A stretch of DNA of 50,094 nt from Flavobacteriaceae bacterium UBA1115 (GTDB taxonomy: Bacteria; Bacteroidota; Bacteroidia; Flavobacteriales; Flavobacteriaceae): the NCBI GenBank assembly GCA_002313325.1, contig DCBE01000003.1, positions 1 to 50,094 of the forward strand. Direction: 5' to 3'. The translations under genes and the position numbers were made by a program. A model generated the notes under the pieces. It was not told the DNA's origin and did not search any database. It saw only the letters and a program-made list of their open reading frames with translations. Shown in pieces: positions 1-9,585 of this stretch (positions are counted from its first letter, which is position 1; each line of letters opens with the position of its first letter).

Positions 1-1274
1 TAGGCTTCTGTAGCAGTAGCAAATGTTGGTGCAGTTGTTGCAGCGCCAAAACGTGCATCTCTTAGTGCAGTTAACGTTGCAGCAGAACCAGCCAAATCTC
101 CAAGTGCAGCTTGAGCCTCTGCGTGAATCAAATACATTTCAGAGACACGAAGAACTTTCAGATCATTCATTAATTCTTGACCCTCTGAACCTTTATATTT
201 GCCAACATATAGGATGTCTTTCTCTTTGAATTCCCCGGCAGGTAGTGAAGCATAGCCAGCATCAACAACAGAGCTTGGGTGAACAATTACGCTTTTGCGA
301 ATATCGTTGTCGTCAAGAACGTTGTATAGTGACCTACCTATTTCGAAGTATGGGTCACTTGCTGCGCCACTAAAACAAAATATGGCACCAGCCCATCCAC
401 CAGCCGCAACTGATCCAATAGACCCCTGTCCATCAAATGAATCACCACGAGTGCGCTCTAATTTAAAAATTACTTCTACGTCACTCTCATCCGTAAAAAT
501 TTGTGGATATTCAGTAGTAGTTGCCAATGGATATTTGTTTACAAGTGTTTCAGACAATGTTAATGCCTCACTATAATTTTCTCGCATTGCTGCAATAATT
601 GCTTTCACACCAGTAATTGCATCAGCAGTTTTGTAAGAATTTGCATCACCTATTAATCCTAAATCAGTGTCTATATCTGCTTGAGCAGCATTGAGGTCTG
701 ATAATATTGCATTAAATACATCACCTACTGTGTCACGGAGTGGTTGCGCATCAATTGAGGGAACTTCCATAACTAAGGGTATTGCTAATGCAGAATCATC
801 GGCATAATCCGTTGCTGGTGTATAATATGCAAGGAGTTTAAGATGCCCGTAAGCTCTAATTGCTGTAGCATGTGCTATAATAGCGTTATATTGATCTTGC
901 TCACTAGATGTCGGTGTATAGACAGCAGCAGCCTCAAGAACTCTATTAGCAAAATTTACAGTATCATATAAACCTGTCCAGAAAGCACTGGAGGCAGTAC
1001 TCGACGGTGTGAGTATGTAATCGTATGCACTAAGGCCTTGATTTCCGCTATCTACACCGATTCCAATTTCGTCAGTGTATAAAGCACTCAATGCAATGTC
1101 AGGTGTTGTATCCAGGTTGTCATATAACCAATATATACCAGTTTTTAAATCATCAATTGATTCAAAAGCTCTAACATCAGTTAGTCTACCAGGTTGGTCA
1201 ATATCAATTGCATCTTTACAACCAAAAAAAGTTGTTAGAAACAATATTATAAATAGTTTAAAATTATTTTTCAT
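1..1274 (-). CDS. SusD/RagB-family outer-membrane lipoprotein (3' end outside window)
   Basis: Surface substrate-binding partner of a SusC-type TonB-dependent receptor. An open frame runs from the ATG at 1274 to the left edge with no stop, about 424 codons, so the C-terminus is missing. The N-terminus is a short hydrophobic segment ending in a lipobox-like FFGC with Cys19, as expected for a lipoprotein signal. The body has the helical TPR-like SusD pattern, including FANRVLEAA, AIRAYGHLKLLAYY and, late, LRVSEMYLIHAEAQAALGD. The start lies 10 bases after the stop of the SusC gene, so the two are almost certainly cotranscribed. The ligand cannot be read from sequence. The neighbouring peptidase makes peptides a reasonable guess, by analogy with RagAB. 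The family call is confident. Confidence 0.93.
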   Translation of the reverse strand, partial: MKNNFKLFIILFLTTFFGCKDAIDIDQPGRLTDVRAFESIDDLKTGIYWLYDNLDTTPDIALSALYTDEIGIGVDSGNQGLSAYDYILTPSSTASSAFWTGLYDTVNFANRVLEAAAVYTPTSSEQDQYNAIIAHATAIRAYGHLKLLAYYTPATDYADDSALAIPLVMEVPSIDAQPLRDTVGDVFNAILSDLNAAQADIDTDLGLIGDANSYKTADAITGVKAIIAAMRENYSEALTLSETLVNKYPLATTTEYPQIFTDESDVEVIFKLERTRGDSFDGQGSIGSVAAGGWAGAIFCFSGAASDPYFEIGRSLYNVLDDNDIRKSVIVHPSSVVDAGYASLPAGEFKEKDILYVGKYKGSEGQELMNDLKVLRVSEMYLIHAEAQAALGDLAGSAATLTALRDARFGAATTAPTFATATEA

Positions 1275-1284
1275 TTTATTTCAA

Positions 1285-4200
1285 TTAAAAGGTTGCGTTT
1301 ATTCCAACGGATATAGTTCTTGGATTAGGATAGATTAATGATGAACTTGATCGAGCAACTACATCAAATCCTCTCCATTCAGAAAATGTTACAAGATTTT
1401 CTCCATTAACAAACATGTTTAGACTCTTAATACCAGTTCCTTGTAGAAGACTTTCTTTAAAATCATAAGAAATGGTTGCAAAACGGAGTGTTAAATAATC
1501 TCCATTACGCTGGAACCTGTTACTAGAATAAGCAGTTCTGTTTGACGCCGCATAAGCAGGCATATCTGTTATTCTATTATCAGGTGTCCAAGCTCGTAAT
1601 ACGTCTCTTGACATATTAAATCTCCCAACACTTGAATATGATTGAAAACGAGACATGTTGTTGTCAAATCTATCAACACCAGTTGCATAGTTAAATTGCG
1701 TCAGAAACGTGAAGCCTTTGTATGTGGCTTTAGTACCAAACCCACCAAAATAATCAGGAACACTTGTGGTGTTTGTCCAAACCCTGTCAGTATCGGCGTT
1801 AGGACTTTCTGTTAATTGATTATCTTTTGTGTAAAATAGTAAATTTCCATTTGCAGGATTAACCCCGGCATATCTGATAGTATATAACTCTCCGATAGGG
1901 CCTCCATTTCTACCAATACCTATTATATAGCCCGTATCTGCAGGAATGTCATATAAATTGTTGTCGTTGTAGTTACCATTGAAAGTAAAACTTAACCCGA
2001 AATCATCGCCTTCAGGCTTTATTAGATTAAAATTAAGTAATAAATCAACTCCATTATTTTCAACTCCTCCAACATTCGCTGACAGTGAAGTAATAGCATT
2101 TATCGCAGAAACCGGCTTACTTTGGTATAAGTCATCTGTATTTTTAAAATAGACATCTATTTCTCCATTGACGAAATTGTCCCAAAGAGAAAATTCAGCA
2201 CCAATATTAAATTGTTCAACGGTTTCCCACTTTAAGGTGTTATTAGGTATTTGGCTTACAAAAGTTGAAACTTGCCCTTGGTATCCAGTACCTGTAGCAT
2301 ATAAACTTTCGTATAGGTCAGCAGCAGTAAAGTAGCTCCCACCATTAATACGTTGGTTTCCATTTGTACCATAAGAAGCACGAAGTTTAAGGAAATCAAC
2401 AGCAGTTATATCACTCATAAAATCCTCGTCACTAATATTCCATCTAAATCCAACTGATCCAAATGTTCCCCATCTATTGGATTGGGAAAACCTGTAAGAA
2501 GCATCTCTACGAGCAGTTGCAGTAAACCCATATTTTCCATCAAAATCATAGCTCAAAGACCCAAAATATGAGAATAGACCTGCATTGAGTAAGTTAGCAT
2601 TTGTAGAGTCAGCAAAAACGTCGTTTGAAGAGTTATCATCTACGTATGAAGAGCCGTCACCTGGGTAATAAGTCTTAGGGTTAAGACCGTTTGATCTGTA
2701 GCCAAATGTTTGATAATGTGCTTTGAAGTATTCCGTAAAGGCAGCAAAAGTAATGCTATGTTTATCAAATGTAGTATCCCAAGTTAGAGAAGTTGTTTGG
2801 TTAATAGAAAATATATTAGTGTGGTCTAGATCTTGGTAACCAGCCAATCCAGCATCATCAGTTCCCTCAAAATAAACAGAACTCCATTGGTCAGAGGGCT
2901 GTACATATAAGTTGTTTGTAGATGCATAGTCCAAACCAGTAACAGATCTAAAAGTGATATTGTCTGTTAAGTCATATGATGTATCCAAGTTATATATAAC
3001 TTTGATTTCATCATCTTCTCTAACTGTTTTTTCAGCTAAATCCATCAAAATCAGAGGGGTTATTTGAAATACACTTAACCCTTTTGCACTTCCAAAGGCA
3101 GAGGGGTCATCACCCATGTCAGATGGATAAACATAAGGTAAAGAATACTGTGGCCCAAATTGGATATTTCTGTTTATCGAACCAGTACCCTCAGAAGCTC
3201 TGTTGCCAGACTTAGCAAAGTTCAAAGATAAACTAGAAGCGAGTTTGAACTTTCCATTATCAGATCGTGTGTTGAAATTGTTTCTTAAGTTGAATCTTTG
3301 AAGCGAAGTAGTAATTGTTATACCTTCTTGTTCAAAGTAGCCAAAAGAAGTTAACTGACTTGATTTATCACCACCGCTTGTAACTGTTACATTATGAGAT
3401 GAAGTCCTGCCCTCTCTCCAAAAATGATCTGCCCAATTGTATCCATCGCCATAAGCTGCGATTTCATCATCAGTTAATGAGGCTCCAAGACCTCTACTTA
3501 ATTGTTTTTCTAATGTTAGTATCTCAGAAGCGCTCATCATATCGAAATCATTCTCCTGTACGCTTGAAAGCTGGTAAATTGAAGTAACCGCAACTTTCAA
3601 AGGCTGATTAAAGCTTCCTCTTTTAGTTTTGATTAAAATGACACCATTTGCCCCCCTGTTACCATATATTGCAGTTGCACCTGCATCTTTTAATACGTCA
3701 AGAGACTCAATTTCATTGGGGTTTAGGGCCCTGAAATCGTCTTCGTCTATAGGTGTACCATCAAGAAGAATCAATGGTTCAGTATTTCCATTGATTGAAT
3801 TAGTTCCTCGAAGTTCAATCAAGGAGTTAGCACCAGGAGCACCAGAGTTTGTTGAAATATCTAAACCAGCAACTTGCCCAGTAAGTGTTTGTATTAGACT
3901 CGCGTTTGGTCTGTTTGTGATAGTTTCAGCATTTATTCTGACAGTTGAATTTGTAGATTTGGCTTTGGTGGTTTCATTATAACCAGTCACAACAACTTCG
4001 TCCAGCTCGTTTGAGTTGGTAAGAGTGGCATTTGCGACAGATCCGTTGACTGAAATTTCTAAAGCAGCGTAACCTACATAACTTACAACCAAAATGTCAC
4101 CATCTTTTGCGGCGATAGTAAAATTACCATCAAAGTCAGCAGAAGTAGCTGTGGAAGTTCCTTTGATAACAACTGTTGCACCAGGAAGTGGCGCACCATC

Positions 4201-4299
4201 TTGGTCGTTCACTGTTCCCGTAACAACTTGTTGAGCTAAAGCAACTTGAAACACCGCTATTAATGCGAATGTTAATGTCTTAATAAATAAATTTTTCAT
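1285..4299 (-). CDS. SusC/RagA-family TonB-dependent outer-membrane receptor
   Basis: TonB-driven importer of large nutrients across the outer membrane; it pairs with the SusD gene that follows. It has 1004 residues, normal for SusC. A signal peptide (about 1-22, ending FQVALAQ) is followed by a carboxypeptidase-regulatory-like beta-sandwich (about 25-105, with the VTGTVNDQDGAPLPGATV signature), the LDEVVVTGY segment, a plug domain with the SusC hallmark ILLDGTPIDED and DVLKDAGATAIYGNRGANG (about 170-225), and then a 22-strand-type barrel ending in a terminal Phe. No anti-sigma-binding N-terminal extension is seen, so control by a FecI-type sigma factor is not indicated. A candidate promoter sits about 23 bases upstream. 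Confidence 0.96.
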   Translation of the reverse strand: MKNLFIKTLTFALIAVFQVALAQQVVTGTVNDQDGAPLPGATVVIKGTSTATSADFDGNFTIAAKDGDILVVSYVGYAALEISVNGSVANATLTNSNELDEVVVTGYNETTKAKSTNSTVRINAETITNRPNASLIQTLTGQVAGLDISTNSGAPGANSLIELRGTNSINGNTEPLILLDGTPIDEDDFRALNPNEIESLDVLKDAGATAIYGNRGANGVILIKTKRGSFNQPLKVAVTSIYQLSSVQENDFDMMSASEILTLEKQLSRGLGASLTDDEIAAYGDGYNWADHFWREGRTSSHNVTVTSGGDKSSQLTSFGYFEQEGITITTSLQRFNLRNNFNTRSDNGKFKLASSLSLNFAKSGNRASEGTGSINRNIQFGPQYSLPYVYPSDMGDDPSAFGSAKGLSVFQITPLILMDLAEKTVREDDEIKVIYNLDTSYDLTDNITFRSVTGLDYASTNNLYVQPSDQWSSVYFEGTDDAGLAGYQDLDHTNIFSINQTTSLTWDTTFDKHSITFAAFTEYFKAHYQTFGYRSNGLNPKTYYPGDGSSYVDDNSSNDVFADSTNANLLNAGLFSYFGSLSYDFDGKYGFTATARRDASYRFSQSNRWGTFGSVGFRWNISDEDFMSDITAVDFLKLRASYGTNGNQRINGGSYFTAADLYESLYATGTGYQGQVSTFVSQIPNNTLKWETVEQFNIGAEFSLWDNFVNGEIDVYFKNTDDLYQSKPVSAINAITSLSANVGGVENNGVDLLLNFNLIKPEGDDFGLSFTFNGNYNDNNLYDIPADTGYIIGIGRNGGPIGELYTIRYAGVNPANGNLLFYTKDNQLTESPNADTDRVWTNTTSVPDYFGGFGTKATYKGFTFLTQFNYATGVDRFDNNMSRFQSYSSVGRFNMSRDVLRAWTPDNRITDMPAYAASNRTAYSSNRFQRNGDYLTLRFATISYDFKESLLQGTGIKSLNMFVNGENLVTFSEWRGFDVVARSSSSLIYPNPRTISVGINATF

Positions 4300-4322
4300 A
4301 TGTAAATTGTTATTAGCGACTT

Positions 4323-4354
4323 CAAATATGTTAATTAAATGTTAAATATGCAAA
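4323..4354 (-). promoter_or_regulatory. candidate susC promoter
   Basis: Read on the minus strand, TTTG (4354-4351), a 20-base spacer and CATATTTG (4330-4323) resemble the Bacteroidota promoter TTTG-N17-20-TAnnTTTG with one mismatch in the -7 box. It would start transcription a little over 15 bases before the susC ATG. The surrounding 4300-4491 gap is very AT-rich, so a chance match is possible. Confidence 0.4.
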
Positions 4355-4462
4355 TCATGAATTGAAAAGAAATTAAAAAAAATATGATTTATATCTATTA
4401 ATTGAATTAATCTTAAAATATGCAATAGTTATTTATATATTCAATAATTTTAATAAATAATT

Positions 4463-4484
4463 TTTTAATTAACGTTAATTAAAA
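4463..4484. repeat. 22-bp perfect palindrome between the peptidase gene and susC
   Basis: TTTTAATTAACG and its exact reverse complement form a 22-base palindrome centred on AACGTT. It lies 7 bases after the stop of the peptidase gene and about 165-185 bases upstream of the susC start. It could be the binding site of a dimeric regulator of the SusCD genes or a weak hairpin at the peptidase mRNA end. No GC-rich stem or clear U-run follows, so a classic terminator is not supported. Confidence 0.5.
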
Positions 4485-4491
4485 TTTAAAA

Positions 4492-6498
4492 TTATTTAAT
4501 CATTATTTTTTTGAATAATGTTTTTGAAATCGTTTCTATACCTAAAACATACACACCACTTTGAATATTAAAAACATCAAAAACGGCACTCTTCAATGAA
4601 AAACTACTTCTTGTTTTTATGGCAATTTTTCTACCACTTAAATCAAAAATAATTAACGTTTTAAATGGCATTGAGTTGTCTAAAGCACTAATTGTAATGG
4701 ATTCTTTCGCTGGAATAGGCGTTACCAAGAAGCTATTTACATTTGCAAATTGATTTAGTTCTTGTTCAGATTTTGTGAAAAAACCAGGTCCTGAAGCTAT
4801 TAGAGTCCCTTTTTGTGTGGTATTTTCAAATTCGCCATCTTCGTTTATCCGCTGTAAAATGCCTTTATGCGATATTGTAATTTTATAGTGCCCACCTATT
4901 TCATCCAATACAACTATTTTTTCTATGTTGTCTCTGTCATTGTCTCCCAAAACAGCTGACGGCTGTATCACGTCAGTAGGAAGTTTCCATGGCAAATAAG
5001 TTGTATTTTCTTGTGTTACACGTAAATCTAGATCGTTTATCAGGGTCTTGGTAGCGTAAAAAGCTGATGGCGGATCATACCAACTAACTGTTGTTGTCAA
5101 TAACTCCCCAACAGACGTTGTTTGAAAATATATGGTTTCTGTATCCCCTTGATCTAGTTCAAAGTTGTGGATGGTTAAATTTTCCTTCTCATCTTTCTGA
5201 ATAAGCATTGCCGCTTTTTCTAAATTTATAGCGCCGTAGCCCGTTTTTACATCTGGTCCTGTTATGTCTTGACCATTCCACTCTGTGATATCATCTGCAG
5301 TGTGACAAAGCAATGCTTTTACGGCTGCACCATCCATATATTCATTAAAAATTCTTTTGTGTAGCTGCTGTAGCAATGCCACACCACCTGCAGCTGCTGG
5401 TGACGCAAACGAAGTGCCACTATTTGATTGGTATAAATTTGTTGCTGAAGGATTATTCACTGACCAAGAAGCTACACCTAGATTTTCACCAGGCCCGCAA
5501 ACTTCTGGTTTAATACGAAAATCGTTTGTGGGCCCTGCACTGCTAAAATCAGTTATCCCTTTGTTTGATCCGTTGTCATCCATTGAAAAACTACCAACGG
5601 TCAATACATTTTTAGCTGAGGTAGATCCTGTTAATTGGTCTAAGCCAGACACTTGCTGGTCGGGGTATGACTTGCGCCCATCGTTACCAGCAGCCAAAAC
5701 GTGTAGATAAGTAGGGTACGTGTAAGCTATTTCATCTAATAAAGCACTCCAGTCGCTGTAATCACCAATATATTCACTTGGAATGGGAACATTATTTTCA
5801 TCTGTTAGCGGATAACCATAGGAGTGGTTCGATATAATAAAATCTGAATTTGCGTTTAGTTGTAATTGCTCAAAAATTTCAAATACGTCATTTTCCCAAT
5901 TGTAACTAAATATTTTGTCTAGTCCAGGCGCAATTCCGGTCATTTCGTAGCTGTCTCGATGAAATAGTCCTTTTGCCACCACTACTGAAGCCACTGAAGT
6001 TGGATGACTACTCCAAATATCTGCCGTTGCTGAGTCTGAAATTTCTATATCAACACTTGGGCCAAGATAGTTAGGACCACCAGTAAACTCGTCATGTGCT
6101 GCAAAAATATGACCGCCATCCCAAATCCCCATTTTAATGCCATTTCCGTCCAGGTTATAGCCTAAACTTCCATCTGGTTCTAAAATATTTGCCTTGATAG
6201 CTTTTCTGTGTGAACGACCGTGGTAAGCGATAAAGTATAGTGGCTTACCGCTAGGAGTAACTCTATTTGGTCTGATGTAATTTCCCTCTTTGTCCTTTTT
6301 AAGCCGTGGGTCTTTAGCTTTAATGAGACTATCGATAATACGGTTTTGTCCTAAAATTCTTTTTTGAATACGTTTTTTTAGCGCCTGCTTTTGTAGGGCA
6401 ATTTCATCTTGATCTATCGTTTTGTTATTTACTGTTGTGGATGTAACACAAGACAACACTACGAACATAGTTATCAGCAAAATTTTTTTGTTTTTCAT
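4492..6498 (-). CDS. secreted subtilisin-like S8 serine peptidase with T9SS sorting domain
   Basis: Extracellular protein-degrading enzyme of 668 residues. The catalytic triad is visible: Asp127 (GIWDGG), His165 (SSHPTSVASV) and Ser363 (SGTSFASPAAAGG), with the oxyanion Asn272 in AAGND. A beta-rich region (about 430-570) resembles the P-domain that often follows S8 catalytic domains. The last 80 or so residues (from TPIPAKESITI to the final KKIMIK) match the type IX secretion sorting domain, including the GVYVLGIE segment. Oddly, the signal region reads VVLSC with Cys17, which looks like a lipobox and is unusual for a T9SS cargo. It lies on the same strand upstream of susCD, with a 192-base gap, so it probably has its own transcript but may feed peptides to that transporter. 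Confidence 0.93.
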   Translation of the reverse strand: MKNKKILLITMFVVLSCVTSTTVNNKTIDQDEIALQKQALKKRIQKRILGQNRIIDSLIKAKDPRLKKDKEGNYIRPNRVTPSGKPLYFIAYHGRSHRKAIKANILEPDGSLGYNLDGNGIKMGIWDGGHIFAAHDEFTGGPNYLGPSVDIEISDSATADIWSSHPTSVASVVVAKGLFHRDSYEMTGIAPGLDKIFSYNWENDVFEIFEQLQLNANSDFIISNHSYGYPLTDENNVPIPSEYIGDYSDWSALLDEIAYTYPTYLHVLAAGNDGRKSYPDQQVSGLDQLTGSTSAKNVLTVGSFSMDDNGSNKGITDFSSAGPTNDFRIKPEVCGPGENLGVASWSVNNPSATNLYQSNSGTSFASPAAAGGVALLQQLHKRIFNEYMDGAAVKALLCHTADDITEWNGQDITGPDVKTGYGAINLEKAAMLIQKDEKENLTIHNFELDQGDTETIYFQTTSVGELLTTTVSWYDPPSAFYATKTLINDLDLRVTQENTTYLPWKLPTDVIQPSAVLGDNDRDNIEKIVVLDEIGGHYKITISHKGILQRINEDGEFENTTQKGTLIASGPGFFTKSEQELNQFANVNSFLVTPIPAKESITISALDNSMPFKTLIIFDLSGRKIAIKTRSSFSLKSAVFDVFNIQSGVYVLGIETISKTLFKKIMIK

Positions 6499-6581
6499 AA
6501 ACCTAATTTAGCAAAAATTACGCCAAGGTACGGGCTTGTAATTTTATTAGACAGTGTAAGACTAGAAAGTTTAATGAGCAA

Positions 6582-7634
6582 TCACGTACCCATGGCAACT
6601 TTTTGGCTAGCTATTCTGTCTAGCTTCCCTGTTGAAGTAAACTTAAAATTGGTAATGCAAACGACTGCTTTTGGAATATGGTATTTATTTTTACCCAAAT
6701 GTTGCCGGGCAATTGTCATAATTGTTCCTTTTTTTGAAGCGGGGGCTTCTGCCAGTAACACCAGTTTTTCACCCAACTCCGCATCCGGCATTGCTGTAAA
6801 AAAGAAAGGAAATTTCATGTAGGGCGCCAAGATTACTTCTAACGTTTCTGGAAAAATTTTAATTCCTCCAGAATTGATTACCCAATCTCTTCTGCCCAAG
6901 AGCTTAAAATTACCATTGCCCTCAAGACTAACTAAATCTTGTGTAACAACAGGAGAGAGTGGTAAATACGGCGCTTCAATAACCAAACAACCATTTTCAT
7001 CTGTCGAAAAACCAATTCCTGGCATCGCCTTGAAAGGTTTATCAGCATCTAGTATAGTTCTCGCTGCCACATGCGTTAACGTTTCTGTCATACCATATGT
7101 CTCAACACAATGACTATATGTTTTTCCAATACGCTTGCGAAGTTCAGAAGGTATGGGCGCTCCACCAATTAATACGGTTTTAAATTTTCCTAATGAATCA
7201 AACAAGGCATTTGCCTGTGAGGGAATTAAAGCTGTAAAAGAGTAGTTTTTTTCAATGTGTAGTTTAGTTTTTGGTGGTTTGATGTCCAAGTTTAACCCCA
7301 ATACCAAGGCTCGCACCAACATCATTTTACCCGCAATATACCGTATCGGCAAGCACAGCAGTGCTGAATCGCCAGCCGATAAGTTAAAAAAGGTAGCCGT
7401 TCTAACCGCGGAGGTATACATGGCCGTTTTTGGCATGTGAATTTCTTTTGGTTTTCCCGTAGAGCCTGAAGTGTGCAAGGCAATATATTCATACTCGCTT
7501 AGCCAATTAATTAGAAAATACCCCAACGCTTGCTGGTCTTCATCTGCACTGTCGGCCCATTGCTGTGCAGCCAAATCCAAGGCATTGCGCTTAAACGCCC
7601 TTCCATTGAGTCGAAATGAAGCATGAACCAACAT
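6582..7634 (-). CDS. menE: o-succinylbenzoate-CoA ligase, MenE
   Basis: Adenylates o-succinylbenzoate and joins it to CoA in menaquinone synthesis. ANL-superfamily motifs are present: the P-loop HTSGSTGKPKEI, YGMTETLTHVA, the hinge-region GRRDWVINSGGIKI and the C-terminal lysine motif STGKLDR. At about 350 residues it is short for the superfamily but normal for Bacteroidota MenE. I chose the ATG at 7634 because it overlaps the menC stop as TAATG, the coupling pattern of this cluster. An in-frame ATG at 7658 would add eight residues inside menC. It is the last gene of the men cluster. A gap of 83 bases separates it from the peptidase gene. Confidence 0.93.
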   Translation of the reverse strand: MLVHASFRLNGRAFKRNALDLAAQQWADSADEDQQALGYFLINWLSEYEYIALHTSGSTGKPKEIHMPKTAMYTSAVRTATFFNLSAGDSALLCLPIRYIAGKMMLVRALVLGLNLDIKPPKTKLHIEKNYSFTALIPSQANALFDSLGKFKTVLIGGAPIPSELRKRIGKTYSHCVETYGMTETLTHVAARTILDADKPFKAMPGIGFSTDENGCLVIEAPYLPLSPVVTQDLVSLEGNGNFKLLGRRDWVINSGGIKIFPETLEVILAPYMKFPFFFTAMPDAELGEKLVLLAEAPASKKGTIMTIARQHLGKNKYHIPKAVVCITNFKFTSTGKLDRIASQKVAMGT

Positions 7635-8671
7635 TAACGTATGTATTTTGTATCCCATCTCATGGCATTGTTGTATCTAAGCATACCCTTTTCCGCCACC
7701 AGAGGGCTATCGATATTATTGGTAAACAATCCTCCGGTTCCCAATCCTTGTGGCATGGAAGTGTTTTGTGTTGCAGTCCATTGGGCAATGGCGTTTAGGC
7801 CTATGTTGCTTTCAAGTGCACTGGTAACCCACCAACCAATATTACGGGCTTCGGCCAATGCTATCCATGCTTCAGCAGCCTTAAAGCCTCCCAAGAGGCT
7901 TGGTTTTAAAATAATGTATTGCGGCTCAATTTCATCCAGTAATGCGGATTTGTCCGCTGAATCCAATACGCCTATGAGCTCCTCGTCAAGGGCAACAGGT
8001 ATGGGGTTTTGCGCACATAGCTTTCTCATGGCCTCAAACTGACCGGCAGCTATGGGCTGCTCTATGCTGTGTATATCAAATTCGGAAAGCCGCTCTAGTT
8101 TTTGTAATGCTTCTTTAGGGCTAAAAGCCCCGTTGGCATCCACTCTTAAGGTAACCTCTTCTGGCGAATAGCGCGCTCGTATTTCAGCCAACAACCGGCA
8201 TTCTAAATCAAAGTCCAATGCTCCAATTTTGAGTTTGATGCAGTCGTACCCATCTTTAATTTTGTCAAAAACCTGCTGACGCATAAAATTAATGCTTCCC
8301 ATCCATACCAGTCCGTTTATAGAAATGGGTTGTTCTACAATGCTAAAAGGCGTGTCATATAAATTAAAAGGCGCATCAGCGGCAAAAGACGTTAAAGCCA
8401 TTTCCACACCCATCCTTATGGCAGGAAAATCGACATAAAGTGTCCTAGCATCCACACCACTTTCTAAAGCAGCGCAAACCTTTGCGAGCTGTTCCTCAAA
8501 ATGGGGCACATCGTCATAGCTAAGCCCACGAAACAAACCACATTCGCCAATGCCGTATTGTGCTCCGTTGCGAATCTCAATAAAGAACGTCTCTTTTTGC
8601 CTCAACACCCCCCGCGAAGTCCAGCTCGGCTGCTTGAAGTCAAGAACATATTTTCGGTAGCTTACGTTCAT
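7634..8671 (-). CDS. menC: o-succinylbenzoate synthase, MenC
   Basis: Enolase-superfamily enzyme that dehydrates SHCHC to o-succinylbenzoate in menaquinone synthesis. It has 345 residues. The active site can be read off: the KxK pair with Lys146/Lys148 (CIKLKIG), metal ligands Asp178 (LRVDANG), Glu204 (IEQPI) and Asp229 (LDEEL), and the second catalytic Lys256 (ILKPSLLGG). The start overlaps the menA stop by four bases (ATGA) and the stop overlaps the menE start, so translation is probably coupled on both sides. The superfamily also contains Ala-Glu epimerases, but the location between menA and menE settles the function. Confidence 0.94.
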   Translation of the reverse strand: MNVSYRKYVLDFKQPSWTSRGVLRQKETFFIEIRNGAQYGIGECGLFRGLSYDDVPHFEEQLAKVCAALESGVDARTLYVDFPAIRMGVEMALTSFAADAPFNLYDTPFSIVEQPISINGLVWMGSINFMRQQVFDKIKDGYDCIKLKIGALDFDLECRLLAEIRARYSPEEVTLRVDANGAFSPKEALQKLERLSEFDIHSIEQPIAAGQFEAMRKLCAQNPIPVALDEELIGVLDSADKSALLDEIEPQYIILKPSLLGGFKAAEAWIALAEARNIGWWVTSALESNIGLNAIAQWTATQNTSMPQGLGTGGLFTNNIDSPLVAEKGMLRYNNAMRWDTKYIR

Positions 8672-9585
8672 GCCAATAAAAGTTGCGTTAAAAACACTAA
8701 AATACTGCTACAAAATGTTGTTAGCGCTAACGGCTTAAGCAGTGCATCAAAGTTTTCGTGTGCTTTTACTTGTAGTGTTGATGCCAATTGGGCCACCAAA
8801 GGAATAACTACTAGTATGGGAATATATCCCATCCATCCCTTACAATTCTGCAACAGCCCAACGGTCAATGCTGTGATACTGCCCAGTATCAATATGCTGT
8901 GATAGATTTTTGCTTTTTGAAGCCCTAAAAGTGCGGCCACGGTTTTTTTTCCTACTACGCTGTCGTTTTGCATATCTCGCATATTGTTAAGGTTCAAAAC
9001 CCCAGTGCTCAACCCACCAATGGCAATTGCGAACCACCACATGGTATTGTCTAATTGTTTGGTTTGAAGGTAATACGACCCACCAACAGCCAACAGCCCA
9101 AAAAAAGCAAATACAACTACGTCACCCAAGGCGTGATAGCCATAGGCCGCTTTGCCAGCCGTGTATTTATAAGCAGCTAGGATAGCAACCACGGCCAATG
9201 CTAAAAACGCTAATACACTTTTTAGCTCGCCCACATCAAAAGCACTGGCAATGGTGCCTGCTGCTAGTAGAAATCCAATAACTGCAGTACTCATGATGCC
9301 CCTAAAAAGGGTTTTTGCCGACAATAAGTTCTGTTGCAAAACTCGTTTGGGTCCTATGCGTTCGTGGTTATCGGTTCCTTTTAGTCCGTCGCCGTAATCA
9401 TTAGCAAAATTAGACAGTATTTGAAACACAACAGCTGTAAGCAGCGTACCCCCAAAAACGTAAGGGCAAAACGCATAGTTTCCGATGGCTAATGCATTGC
9501 CCACAACAATCCCCGCTACCGACAAGGGCAAAGTGCGCAGTCGTGCTGCAGCTACCCAAACCATAAACAAGGATTTTTTTGACAC
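8668..9585 (-). CDS. menA: 1,4-dihydroxy-2-naphthoate polyprenyltransferase, MenA
   Basis: Integral membrane UbiA-family enzyme that attaches the isoprenoid tail to DHNA, giving demethylmenaquinone. It has 305 residues and about eight or nine hydrophobic helices. The two prenyl-diphosphate/Mg binding motifs are seen: NFANDYGDG around Asn62-Asp66 and NNMRDMQND around residue 200. The start shares one base with the end of menB and the stop overlaps the menC start by four bases. Methylation by MenG/UbiE would be the next step. That gene is not in the window. Confidence 0.95.
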   Translation of the reverse strand: MSKKSLFMVWVAAARLRTLPLSVAGIVVGNALAIGNYAFCPYVFGGTLLTAVVFQILSNFANDYGDGLKGTDNHERIGPKRVLQQNLLSAKTLFRGIMSTAVIGFLLAAGTIASAFDVGELKSVLAFLALAVVAILAAYKYTAGKAAYGYHALGDVVVFAFFGLLAVGGSYYLQTKQLDNTMWWFAIAIGGLSTGVLNLNNMRDMQNDSVVGKKTVAALLGLQKAKIYHSILILGSITALTVGLLQNCKGWMGYIPILVVIPLVAQLASTLQVKAHENFDALLKPLALTTFCSSILVFLTQLLLA

